The notes under the pieces are model-generated. The model saw nothing but the letters and a program-made list of their open reading frames with translations, was not told the DNA's origin and searched no databases. A stretch of 36,104 bases of DNA, taken from Calditrichota bacterium. Its GTDB lineage: Bacteria; Calditrichota; Calditrichia; Calditrichales; J004. Position numbers and translations under genes: made by a program. The DNA is taken from the NCBI GenBank assembly GCA_003696775.1, contig RFFS01000002.1, positions 1 through 36,104 of the forward strand, in the 5' to 3' direction. Below, piece after piece: positions 11,149 to 19,720 of the stretch (position 1 is the first letter of the stretch; each line of letters begins with the position of its first letter).

Positions 11149-12619
11149 TTTAAAGATTTTATATCTGGCATCCGAAGTAACCCCTTTTGCCCGCGCCGGC
11201 GGTTTGGGAGACGTAACAGGCGCATTACCCAAAGCCCTGAAAGACCTCAATCAGGAAATACGAATCATGATGCCCAAGTACAAGTTCATCAATGAACGTA
11301 AGTATGTACTTAGGGAAGTGATACGTTTGCGCAATATTCCGGTTACCATAAACGGACGCACGGAATACGCCAATGTTAAATCGGCATTTTTACCTGAAAG
11401 CAAAGTACAAATCTATTTTATAGAATTGGGTGATTTCTTTGACAAGCCCGGCATTTACCATGATCCGTTAACCAACGAACCGTATGATGACAATGCCCTG
11501 CGCTTTGCCTTTTTTTCCAAGGCGGCCATGGAAACCCTTAAAACCCTTTCCTGGCAACCGGATTTGATACATTGTAACGACTGGCAAACCGCTTACGTGC
11601 CGGTTTATATTAAAACCCTGTATCATGATGAAGAATTTTTCAAGGGAATTAAAACCGTCTATACTTTGCACAACCTGACCAGTCAGGGTGATTTTGATAA
11701 ATCCGTTGCCGGGGAAATTGATTTTGATGAAAACGAAGTCAAGGAAGACGGCATGTTTGGAAAAGACGGTAAACTCAATTTAACCAAAGCCGCCATCTAT
11801 TTTTCCGACTTTATTACAACCGTCTCCGAAAACTATGCCAATGAGATCATCGAAAATGACGCCATTGGTTACGGTTTCGGCAAATTTCTTGAAGAAAAAG
11901 GTGAGTTTTTCGAAGGAATTCTGAACGGGGTGGACTATACCATCTGGACACCGGAAAAAGACAAAGCCCTGCCGGTTAAATATTCGTTCGATGAAATAGA
12001 AGGAAAAGAAGAAAATAAGAAAGCGCTGTTAATGCGTCTCGGGCTGGAGTATAAGGAAGGGCGCCCCTTATTGGCCATGATATCCAAGCTTACGGATCAA
12101 AAAGGCATTGATATCCTCATCGAAGCCTTACCCGAAATCATGAAACTCGATGTTCAGTTGTGCATCATGGGCGAGGGTGATCCGGAATACGCGGAAAAGC
12201 TGATGGAAGCGCAAAAAACCTACTCCGGTAAAATGAGCCTTAATGTAACCTATGATGATAAAATGGCCCACCTGATAGAAGCCGGCGCCGATATCTATCT
12301 GATGCCCAGCCGATACGAACCCTGTGGACTCAATCAGATATTCAGTTTGCGTTATGGAACGATTCCGGTGGTTGCGCCGGTAGGCGGCTTGCTGGATACG
12401 GTGGAAGATTACGATCCAACAATAGAGGACGGTACCGGTTTTGTTATGGAAAAAACCGATGCCAAATCATTGGTGGTAGCCATACAACGGGCTCTTGAAT
12501 TATATCAGGATAAAGATAAATTACGCGCGGTTCAAAAACAGATTATGGAAGAAGATTTTTCCTGGAAGATTTCCGCCCAGCGTTATCTTGATATTTACAA
12601 ACGGGTGATCGGAGAATAA
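11141..12619 (+). CDS. glgA: Glycogen/starch synthase (GT5)
   Basis: GlgA extends alpha-1,4-glucan chains from ADP-glucose (or UDP-glucose). The start at ATG 11141, with GAGG at 11132-11135, yields 492 residues beginning [33 protein letters not shown]. A longer upstream frame is only the antiphase of the galT-like gene. The GT5 N-terminal domain includes [16 protein letters not shown] and VYTLHNL. The GT-B C-terminal domain has [37 protein letters not shown] and the donor-site [33 protein letters not shown]. The usual N-terminal KxGG donor motif reads RAGG (18-21). A hairpin terminator follows directly after the stop. Confidence 0.95.
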   Translation: [492 protein letters not shown]

Positions 12620-12624
12620 TCCAC

Positions 12625-12648
12625 GGCCATCTGAGGATGGCCTTTTTT
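12625..12648 (+). terminator. Rho-independent terminator after glgA
   Basis: A perfect 7-bp stem GGCCATC (12625-12631) / GATGGCC (12636-12642) with loop TGAG is followed by six T (12643-12648). The T-run ends only four bases before the ATG of gmhB, so the hairpin also lies in the translation start region of the next gene. Confidence 0.85.
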
Positions 12649-12652
12649 GGTT

Positions 12653-13225
12653 ATGGAAAAAGCGATCTTTTTAGACCGGGACGGAACCATAAATGAAGAA
12701 ATGGGGTACATAAACCACATTTCACGTTTTCATATATTTCCGTTTACCTTTGAGGCGCTTAAGGTATTTAAGAAATGTGGCTACAAATTGGTTGTGATAA
12801 CCAATCAGGCCGGTTTGGCCCGGGGATATTTTAGCGAAGATGTGTTACGTGATGTGCACGGGATGCTGGAAAAAAGAGCCCGGGATGCCGGAGTGCCTTT
12901 GGATAAGATATACTTTTGTCCGCATCTGCCCGGCGCGCCGGTAAAAAAATACGACCGGATGTGCAATTGCAGAAAACCCAAAACCGGCATGCTGGAACAG
13001 GCCCGTGATGAATTGAATATCGATTTGAGCCGTTCGGTTATGATTGGTGATCGCTACAAGGATGTGCTGTTCGGAAAAAAAATGGGATTGAAAACCGTGA
13101 TGGTTTTAACCGGGTACGGCAAAGGTGAATACACCTATCAAAAAGAGCAGTGGAAAGAAAAACCGGATATAGTTGCCGATAATTTGCTGGATGCCGCCAT
13201 GAAAATTTGTCAACCAAAAGGATAA
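12653..13225 (+). CDS. gmhB: D-glycero-beta-D-manno-heptose 1,7-bisphosphate 7-phosphatase
   Basis: GmhB is a HAD phosphatase that removes the 7-phosphate from heptose 1,7-bisphosphate in ADP-heptose synthesis for the LPS inner core. The 190-residue product has the HAD nucleophile motif FLDRDGTINEE (Asp8, Asp10), the motif II strand VVITNQAGLARGYF, the zinc loop CPHLPG...CNCRKPKTGML (Cys89, His91, Cys104, Cys106) and IGDRYKDVLFGKKMGLKTVMVLTGYG. ATG 12653 is the default start. TTG 12647 is preceded by GAGGA at 12633-12637, which lies inside the terminator hairpin, so either is possible. A related domain occurs in HisB in this window but without the zinc cysteines. Confidence 0.92.
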   Translation: MEKAIFLDRDGTINEEMGYINHISRFHIFPFTFEALKVFKKCGYKLVVITNQAGLARGYFSEDVLRDVHGMLEKRARDAGVPLDKIYFCPHLPGAPVKKYDRMCNCRKPKTGMLEQARDELNIDLSRSVMIGDRYKDVLFGKKMGLKTVMVLTGYGKGEYTYQKEQWKEKPDIVADNLLDAAMKICQPKG

Positions 13226-13235
13226 AAAGGAAAGA

Positions 13236-14360
13236 ATGAAACGCATACTCTCTCTTCTGATAGTGATATTTTTCTATGCCTGTCAGAGCAATGATCCGGA
13301 CTTTATCAATAACCCGGATTTTAAAACTGACCGATATGGGCAATTTAAAATCGATACGCTGTTTGCCGTAAAGGATTCTACTTTTTTTGCGGATACGGTC
13401 AATACCAATAATGCCTCGCGTTTATCCATGGCGCGTATGGGTGGTATGAGCGCGGGTTTTGTGGTAAAATATCTGGACTTACCCGCCGATACGGTAGATG
13501 TCACCGCGGCCAGGCTACGCCTGACAACCCTTGGTCATTTTGGTGACGAAGGTGATGACGTAATGGTGGATATGTATAATGTAACTGCGTTGTGGGATGC
13601 CAAGGACAATATCAATGGCGAAACAATTTGGCATGAGAATCCGCCGATCAGTTTTTTAAAAACAGTTACATTTACATTGCAGGACAGCGGAGTTACGGAA
13701 ATAGAGATTGAACCCTCGTTGATAAAAACCTGGCAGGGTAATGATTCGCTGAATTACGGTTTTTACTTTACGTTGAACCCGTCGGAAAACAACCGTAACG
13801 TGGAAATCGGCGCGCGTTCATCCGCTTTCGGCCCGCAATTGGTTTACGCCTATAATGATACAAGTGATACGGTTAAAGCAACGAATGATGCCACCATTTT
13901 CGATTACGATCGGGAAAATGGCATAATATTTAATGAAAACGGCGGATATCTCGCCTCGGGTATCGCCATGCGTTATCTGCTGCGATTTGATCTCTCGCAA
14001 ATTTCGGAAAAGGCGATCATTTACAATGCAAATCTGGCCATACCCTACGATCCGGATTTTAGCTACAGAAATCCCAATAAAACGGAAGCCTTCACGTTTA
14101 AGGCTTACGAGGATTTTAATGCGGACGATCAAAATCCGGGGTATGCGCTTAATATGTACACCGGTTCGGGGGTAACGCGTGTAAGCAATCAACCGGCATT
14201 GGCAACGGACTTTATCCAGCCCATGCGCAATGGCGATATTAGCCATCAGTGGTTTGCCCTGCAATTCACTTCGGAATCGGATGTGTTCAGCGCGATGCAT
14301 TTTTATGGTGTGGATAGTGATAAAAAACCGATGTTAATTATAAAATATCTGGAAAAATAA
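13236..14360 (+). CDS. Predicted lipoprotein with duplicated DNRLRE-like domain
   Basis: This 374-residue exported protein has a short hydrophobic leader MKRILSLLIVIFFYAC, with Cys16 as probable lipidation site; the lipobox FYAC is not ideal. The mature part shows two related halves. Each has a run of DxT/A residues, a segment ending in a G-rich turn, a strand like AGFVVKYLDLP or IAMRYLLRFDLS, and then a hydrophobic strand such as VTAARLRL or IYNANLAI. This is the pattern of DNRLRE-type beta-sandwich domains of cell-surface proteins. A ribosome binding site AAAGGAAAG lies before the ATG. Its stop overlaps the start of the next gene (TAATG), so the lipoprotein and the barrel protein are translated together. 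Function unknown. Confidence 0.72.
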   Translation: MKRILSLLIVIFFYACQSNDPDFINNPDFKTDRYGQFKIDTLFAVKDSTFFADTVNTNNASRLSMARMGGMSAGFVVKYLDLPADTVDVTAARLRLTTLGHFGDEGDDVMVDMYNVTALWDAKDNINGETIWHENPPISFLKTVTFTLQDSGVTEIEIEPSLIKTWQGNDSLNYGFYFTLNPSENNRNVEIGARSSAFGPQLVYAYNDTSDTVKATNDATIFDYDRENGIIFNENGGYLASGIAMRYLLRFDLSQISEKAIIYNANLAIPYDPDFSYRNPNKTEAFTFKAYEDFNADDQNPGYALNMYTGSGVTRVSNQPALATDFIQPMRNGDISHQWFALQFTSESDVFSAMHFYGVDSDKKPMLIIKYLEK

Positions 14361-15580
14361 TGACGATTAAACACATAACAATAAATCTGCTCATCGGCGT
14401 CTTTTTATGGATGAGCGCCACCGTGGCTCTGGCCGGTGAATCCTATTTTGGTCTTGGAAACAACAGTTTTGGTTTGGTACAGACACCTTATTCCGCCAAG
14501 GCCTGGGGCCGCTCTTTCGGCATGGCCGATCCGGATTCCCTACAATTGAATTTCAGAAATTATGCCGCCTGGACAAACATCCCCATCACAACGTTAACGT
14601 TGAACAGTTCTTACAGTCTGATTCGCGCGGAAAATCCCACATCAATCAGTTTATTGGACAATGCCAACTTCCAGGGCGCGGCATTGGGCATACCCGTTAT
14701 GAAACGCACACTCACGCTCGGTGCCAACATTCAGCCTTATTCTACCATTGAACAGCGTGTGGCGGGCCAAACCACGGTAGATTCCAACACGGTGGAGCAA
14801 AATGTCTTTGTACATGGCGGCCTGTCGCGCGCCAATCTGATACTGGCCTGGAAACCGATTGAACGTATGAGTTTCAGTCTGGGTTATGAATATACCTTTG
14901 GACTAGTTACGGAAGAAGCTTTTATAAAATTGAATGATAATTTTGACAACCGTTTTAATTTTTCGTATCAAAACCGGGTGAATGGCCACGGTTTGGTGAC
15001 CGGTTTGCATGCCACCCCCCTTGATGGATTGTCTTTAGGCGTGCAATACCGACCGATGGTAACCGCCACACTGGTTCAAACCGGTGACACACCGGCCAAA
15101 AGTTTAAATGCGGCCATTGAGCGTCCGGTAACCCTGCCAGCCGAATATAATTTTGGCATGGAATACCGATGGGGAGACCGCTATGCCGCCGGCGCCGATG
15201 TCATTTATCAGGATTGGGAAAACGCATTTAAAATTGATGGCCAAAAGGTCAACGGATATGCACCGTTTTATCGTGTGAGCATGGGCCTCGAGCGCCGTGG
15301 AAGCACGCGGCAGTTTATTGATTACGGTAAACTGATTGACTGGCGCGCCGGATGGTACTATACACAAATGGCGCATACATTCAATGGACAAAAGGTAATG
15401 GAAACGGGATTGAGTATCGGGGCCGGATTGCCCTTGCAGCGGTACCGTTCAAAAATAGATTTATACATCAATGTATCCCGCCGGGGCGATATGGATGCCA
15501 ATAAGTTACAGGAATGGGTTTTCCGTGTTGGTCTGGGAATCAGTGCGAATGAAATATGGTTTGTTAATGTTGAAGAATAA
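14360..15580 (+). CDS. Predicted outer-membrane beta-barrel protein (FadL/PorV-like)
   Basis: The 406-residue product has a signal peptide (LLIGVFLWMSATVALA-GE, cleavage near residue 25). It continues with alternating amphipathic strands rich in aromatic and glycine residues, for example LTLNSSYSLI, LTLGANIQPYS, FSLGYEYTFGLV, LSLGVQYRPM, YNFGMEYRWGDRYAAGADVIYQDW and WVFRVGLGIS. The early segment TPYSAKAWGRSFGMADPDSLQLNFRNYAAW resembles the substrate-hatch start of FadL/PorV-like barrels, where a statement of position in the barrel (asp/asn-pro-ala) usually occurs. The end FVNVEE is not a typical BAM-recognition terminal phenylalanine. It is coupled to the lipoprotein gene and followed nine bases later by the TPR gene. 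Confidence 0.72.
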   Translation: MTIKHITINLLIGVFLWMSATVALAGESYFGLGNNSFGLVQTPYSAKAWGRSFGMADPDSLQLNFRNYAAWTNIPITTLTLNSSYSLIRAENPTSISLLDNANFQGAALGIPVMKRTLTLGANIQPYSTIEQRVAGQTTVDSNTVEQNVFVHGGLSRANLILAWKPIERMSFSLGYEYTFGLVTEEAFIKLNDNFDNRFNFSYQNRVNGHGLVTGLHATPLDGLSLGVQYRPMVTATLVQTGDTPAKSLNAAIERPVTLPAEYNFGMEYRWGDRYAAGADVIYQDWENAFKIDGQKVNGYAPFYRVSMGLERRGSTRQFIDYGKLIDWRAGWYYTQMAHTFNGQKVMETGLSIGAGLPLQRYRSKIDLYINVSRRGDMDANKLQEWVFRVGLGISANEIWFVNVEE

Positions 15581-15589
15581 GGAGGTGTT

Positions 15590-16843
15590 ATGAGATACCT
15601 TTGGTTGCTTTTATTATTGTTGCCCCTTACGGCGGCTATGGCGCAGGATATGGATCTGCCCGACGAAGATGACGAAATGGAACAGGAAGACGTGCAATGT
15701 ATTGCCGATTCCCTTACCGTTCCCTATGAAAGTTATAAAGGTCTGGCCCAATCGCCGATTGATGTTAAAAAATGGTACAGCTTCGGCAGTGAACATATGA
15801 AAAATAAAAGCTATGATGCGGCTCTTCCGTATCTCTGGAAAGTATTTTTCAACGACAGCACGAAATACGCCAACCGCGCCATTGGTAAAATCGCCGAGGC
15901 CTATTTTAAAAAACAAAAAGCCGACAGCAGCTTGCTGGCCTGTTACATCGGATTAAAGGTATTTCCGGAGCAACAAAAACTGCATTACTACGCCGGTTTT
16001 TTACAGGACCGTCTGGGGCGTTATAAATGCGCGATTCCGCATTATGAAAATCTGGTGAAGCACAATCCCAAAAACAAGAACTATCTGGAAAAACTGGCCC
16101 TGCTTTATTTCAGAGCCGGAGATGAAAGAGCCATTGAAGTTCAAACAAAAGTAACCGAACTCTTTCCGGATGATGTTAAGGCCAGCGAAGCCTTGGGAAC
16201 ATATACCCAATCCTTGTTGGGTTCGGCTATTGAAGTTTGGAAGGAAGCCTTTGAAAAAGACCCCAACAACATCCGGGCGGCGCGTAATTACGGTAAGGAA
16301 GCGGTGGAAGAAGGTCTGAATGAGGAAGCCATTAAACCGTTAACCGTTGTCATCAATAAAGAAGCCAAACCGGAAGATTTTAAATATCGGGCCATGGCTT
16401 ACGCCAACCTGAAACAATATAGCAAAGCTATCAATGACCTGAAAGCCTGGCTGAAATTGGAGCCGGATAATGCGGATATCATGCTATCTATTGCTGATAA
16501 TTACATGGCTGCTGAACAACTGAAATCAGCCAAGACCTGGATCAATAAAGCGTTAAAGAAAAAACCGGGTTATGGCAAGGCATATATCGCCATGGGTGAA
16601 TTGTATGAAACCGCCGTATCCGTTTGCCAGAAAAAACGCGGCAGCAATGAATATAAAATGGAAGATAAAATCGTTTTTGAAAAAGCCCGTGCCTGGTATA
16701 AAAAAGCCATGAACGATCTGGCTTCCAAGGCGCGTGCGCGTACAAAATACAACAACCTGAAGGATTTTGTGCGTACCAGTGAAGATAAATTCATGGAACC
16801 GAACGCCAAAATTAAGAGCAGTTGTTACAGTTTTATCAAATAA
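15590..16843 (+). CDS. Exported tetratricopeptide-repeat protein
   Basis: The 417-residue product starts with a clear signal peptide, MRYLWLLLLLLPLTAAMAQ, followed by an acidic stretch (DMDLPDEDDEMEQEDVQ). From about residue 65 to 345 the sequence is made of helical repeats with TPR spacing, such as YDAALPYLWKVFFNDS, LGRYKCAIPHYENLVKHNPKNKNYLEKLALLYFRAG, LKQYSKAINDLKAWLKLEPDNADIMLSIADNYMA and LKSAKTWINKALKKKPGYGKAYIAMGELYE. Such proteins are periplasmic scaffolds. An excellent ribosome binding site AAGGAGG lies just before the ATG. Together with the preceding lipoprotein and barrel it makes a three-gene exported unit. No enzymatic motif is visible. Confidence 0.85.
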   Translation: MRYLWLLLLLLPLTAAMAQDMDLPDEDDEMEQEDVQCIADSLTVPYESYKGLAQSPIDVKKWYSFGSEHMKNKSYDAALPYLWKVFFNDSTKYANRAIGKIAEAYFKKQKADSSLLACYIGLKVFPEQQKLHYYAGFLQDRLGRYKCAIPHYENLVKHNPKNKNYLEKLALLYFRAGDERAIEVQTKVTELFPDDVKASEALGTYTQSLLGSAIEVWKEAFEKDPNNIRAARNYGKEAVEEGLNEEAIKPLTVVINKEAKPEDFKYRAMAYANLKQYSKAINDLKAWLKLEPDNADIMLSIADNYMAAEQLKSAKTWINKALKKKPGYGKAYIAMGELYETAVSVCQKKRGSNEYKMEDKIVFEKARAWYKKAMNDLASKARARTKYNNLKDFVRTSEDKFMEPNAKIKSSCYSFIK

Positions 16844-16855
16844 AACAGGTGTCAT

Positions 16856-17296
16856 ATGAAAGTAGGTATCGGTTCGGATCATGCCGGGTTTGTGATGAAG
16901 GAAGCCATCATAAAATTTCTGGAAGAGAAAAAAATTGAGTTTATCGATTATGGCACCTTCAAGGAAGAATCCGTAAATTATCCCGATTACGCTCTAAAAG
17001 TGAGCAAGGCGGTGACAGACGGCGATGTGGATTATGGAATCCTGATCTGTGGAACGGGTATCGGTATGAGCATCACGGCCAATAAAGTTAAAGGTATCCG
17101 TGCCGCTTTATGCCATAACGAAGAAACCGCCCGTATGAGCCGGCTGCATAACAACGCCAATGTGCTGTGCCTGGGTGGACGGGTGTTGGAAGAAAGTCTG
17201 GCCCTGAAAATGGTGGAGCTATGGCTAAACACCTCTTTTGAAGGCGGCCGTCATGAAAATAGGATCAAACTGATATCAACCCTAACCGGTTTATAA
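16856..17296 (+). CDS. rpiB: Ribose-5-phosphate isomerase B
   Basis: RpiB interconverts ribose 5-phosphate and ribulose 5-phosphate in the pentose phosphate pathway. The 146 residues carry the family motifs [26 protein letters not shown], the phosphate/enediol loop [32 protein letters not shown] (catalytic Cys65) and [14 protein letters not shown]. Length is normal (about 145-150). It lies 12 bases after the TPR gene and 10 bases before glyA. It supplies ribose 5-phosphate, the precursor of the PRPP used by the his operon elsewhere in the window. Confidence 0.97.
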   Translation: MKVGIGSDHAGFVMKEAIIKFLEEKKIEFIDYGTFKEESVNYPDYALKVSKAVTDGDVDYGILICGTGIGMSITANKVKGIRAALCHNEETARMSRLHNNANVLCLGGRVLEESLALKMVELWLNTSFEGGRHENRIKLISTLTGL

Positions 17297-17306
17297 AGGA
17301 GACGAC

Positions 17307-18587
17307 ATGTTAGCACAACAGGACCCGGAACTGTTTGGCTTTATCGAAGCGGAAAAAGACCGGCAAAACAATACCATTGAACTGATCGCCTCGGAAAATT
17401 TTGTATCCCCGGCTGTTTTGCAGGCCGCCGGTTCGGTGATGACCAACAAATATGCGGAGGGTTATCCCGGTAAACGCTATTACGGTGGTTGTGAATTTGT
17501 GGATCAGGCCGAAAACCTGGCCCGGGAGCGTGCCCGTGAGTTGTTTAAATGTGAATATGTAAATGTACAGCCACATTCGGGATCACAGGCCAATATGGCG
17601 GTCTATTTTACTTTTCTGAATCCCGGAGATACCATTTTGGGCATGGATTTGTCCCACGGCGGGCACCTCACACATGGTTCACCGGTCAACTTTTCCGGAC
17701 GGTTGTTTCATTTTGTTTCTTATGGAGTGGATAAGGAAACCGGCCGGATCAATATGGATACGGTTCAGAAACTGGCGCGTGAACACAAACCCAAAATGAT
17801 TGTGGTGGGCGCTTCGGCCTATTCCCGTCATTATGAATTTGATAAATTTCGGGAAATCGCCGATGAAACCGGCGCTTTTCTGTTTTGTGATATCGCCCAT
17901 CCGGCCGGACTGGTGGCCGCCGGTTTACATCCCAGCCCGGTACCGTATTGCCATGTGGTGTCCACGACCACCCATAAAACATTGCGCGGTCCCCGTGGTG
18001 GTATGATAATGATGGGCAAGGACGCGGAAAACACCATAGGTAAGGTGGCGCCGAAAAGCGGACGGGTCAAAATGTGGTCGGAATTGGTGGACAGCCAGGT
18101 GATGCCCGGTATTCAGGGGGGGCCCTTGATGCATATCATCGCCGCCAAGGCGGTGGCGTTTGGCGAAGCGTTGCAACCCGCTTTCCGTGAATACGCGGCA
18201 CAAATAATCAAAAACGCCCAAACTCTGGCCGCGGCATTGGTGGAAAAAGGCTATGATATCGTCTCCGGCGGAACGGATAATCATGTTTTTCTGGTGGACC
18301 TGAGCAATAAAAATTTAACGGGCAAAGCCGCGGAAAACGCCCTGCACGCAGCGGGGATCACGGTAAATAAAAATATGGTGCCGTTTGACACGAAAAGTCC
18401 TTTTGTGACCAGCGGTATTCGTCTCGGAACCGCCGCCATGACCACCAAGGGCATGAAAGAAGAACAAATGAACATTATTGCCGGATTTATTGACCGTGTA
18501 TTGAGTGACGTGGAAAATGAATCGTTACAAAAAGAGATTAATACGCAGGTGCGTGAGCTTAATAAAGATTTTCAAATGTATGCCTGA
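17307..18587 (+). CDS. glyA: Serine hydroxymethyltransferase
   Basis: This PLP enzyme converts serine and tetrahydrofolate to glycine and 5,10-methylene-tetrahydrofolate, the main source of one-carbon units. The 426 residues match the bacterial family: [72 protein letters not shown], the [17 protein letters not shown] strand and the PLP-lysine motif [14 protein letters not shown] (Lys224). The C-terminal domain has DNHVFLVDL and [16 protein letters not shown] strong ribosome binding site AAAGGAGA precedes ATG 17307. It is the last gene of the run from gmhB and is followed by a strong terminator. Confidence 0.98.
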   Translation: MLAQQDPELFGFIEAEKDRQNNTIELIASENFVSPAVLQAAGSVMTNKYAEGYPGKRYYGGCEFVDQAENLARERARELFKCEYVNVQPHSGSQANMAVYFTFLNPGDTILGMDLSHGGHLTHGSPVNFSGRLFHFVSYGVDKETGRINMDTVQKLAREHKPKMIVVGASAYSRHYEFDKFREIADETGAFLFCDIAHPAGLVAAGLHPSPVPYCHVVSTTTHKTLRGPRGGMIMMGKDAENTIGKVAPKSGRVKMWSELVDSQVMPGIQGGPLMHIIAAKAVAFGEALQPAFREYAAQIIKNAQTLAAALVEKGYDIVSGGTDNHVFLVDLSNKNLTGKAAENALHAAGITVNKNMVPFDTKSPFVTSGIRLGTAAMTTKGMKEEQMNIIAGFIDRVLSDVENESLQKEINTQVRELNKDFQMYA

Positions 18588-18644
18588 TAAGGCGTAAGTG
18601 TAACGTTAACAGCACAAGTGTAATGTGCATGAACGGTAATTTCT

Positions 18645-18674
18645 AAACCCGCGTAGCTGTTACGCGGGTTTTTT
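18645..18674 (+). terminator. Strong rho-independent terminator between glyA and tatC
   Basis: A perfect 11-bp stem AAACCCGCGTA (18645-18655) / TACGCGGGTTT (18661-18671) with a five-base loop runs into a T-rich tail to 18674. It ends only 15 bases before the preferred tatC start, leaving no room for a promoter in between. Confidence 0.92.
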
Positions 18675-18689
18675 CTTATGGGAGTGAAT

Positions 18690-19463
18690 ATGTCTAAGGA
18701 TGAAATGGCTTTTTTGGATCATCTGGAAGAACTGCGCTGGCGGATCATCAAATCGGCCATCAGTGTGGTCATTCTAACCATAGCCGTTTTTTATTTTTCC
18801 GATCCCATTATGCAGTTTTTACTGGAACCGGCTTTACATACTCAGGCGCCCGTGAATTTACAGGTGCTAAAAGTGCAGGCCATTTTTATCATAAAACTGG
18901 AAATAGCTCTGATTGTCGGCATTGTATTGAGTATTCCCGTTATACTGTATCAGCTATGGGCCTTTGTGGCGCCCGGCCTGCATCAAAACGAGCGGCGGTT
19001 TATCTGGCCGGTTATTGTGGGTTCCATGTTCAGCTTTATTGCCGGCGCGGCATTTGCTTTTTACCTTATCATTCCCTTTGCCCTGGAATTTTTTCTGGGA
19101 TTGGCGCCCAGCACCGTGGAAAACAATATCGCCGTGGATTTTTATTTCGGATTTTTACTACGTATGCTGATCGTGTTCGGTATTGTCTTTCAATTACCGG
19201 TGGTCAGCGTGATTCTGTCCCGGCTGGGTTTGATTACACCTCAATTTTTACGAAAATACCGTCGTCACGCCATTGTGATCTTTTTTATTGCGGCAGCCAT
19301 ATTAACGCCCCCCGATCCGACTACCCAAATTATGTTGGCCGTACCCATGATATTGTTGTATGAATTGACAATTGGGCTCAGCTATCTTTTTTACAAAAAA
19401 AAGGAAAAAGCCCGGACACTGATAACCGAAACCACACACAGCCCCTTCGCGGATAAACAGTGA
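18690..19463 (+). CDS. tatC: Sec-independent (Tat) protein translocase subunit TatC
   Basis: TatC is the six-helix inner-membrane receptor for twin-arginine signal peptides of folded exported proteins. From ATG 18690 the product has 257 residues with the family features FLDHLEELRWRIIKS at the N-terminus, the periplasmic loop P..LQVLKVQAIFIIKLEIALIVG, LPVVSVILSRLGLITPQFLRKYRRHAIV and AAILTPPDPTTQIMLAVPMILLYEL. The start is chosen because GGGAG (18680-18684) sits five bases before it; ATG 18678 upstream lies at the end of the terminator and has no ribosome binding site. tatA/tatB are not in the window. Confidence 0.96.
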   Translation: MSKDEMAFLDHLEELRWRIIKSAISVVILTIAVFYFSDPIMQFLLEPALHTQAPVNLQVLKVQAIFIIKLEIALIVGIVLSIPVILYQLWAFVAPGLHQNERRFIWPVIVGSMFSFIAGAAFAFYLIIPFALEFFLGLAPSTVENNIAVDFYFGFLLRMLIVFGIVFQLPVVSVILSRLGLITPQFLRKYRRHAIVIFFIAAAILTPPDPTTQIMLAVPMILLYELTIGLSYLFYKKKEKARTLITETTHSPFADKQ

Positions 19464-19720
19464 TAAAAATCCTGCTACAGCTTTAGGCCGGATGTCTGGC
19501 GTTAATATGTCAATGATTCATACAGATATATGCTGGCATTCTTGTATAAGATTTATCTACACGATATAATATCAGAACAAACTTTCCAGACTAAGATAAA
19601 TGAAGGATATCGTTCATAAAGAATATGACGATGAGGACGGAAATACATTTTGTATTATCTTCAAGGCAAACAAAAAAACATTTGGATGTGAAAGGGGTGG
19701 AGTCATTACCCTTAATAAAC
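19464..19720. other. Intergenic stretch without a convincing gene
   Basis: Between the tatC stop and the terminator of the next, convergent gene there is no recognised RNA gene, repeat or mobile element. The region is AT-rich. The only open frame worth noting begins at ATG 19600 and is listed separately. I see no hairpin with a T-run that would clearly terminate tatC. Confidence 0.5.
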
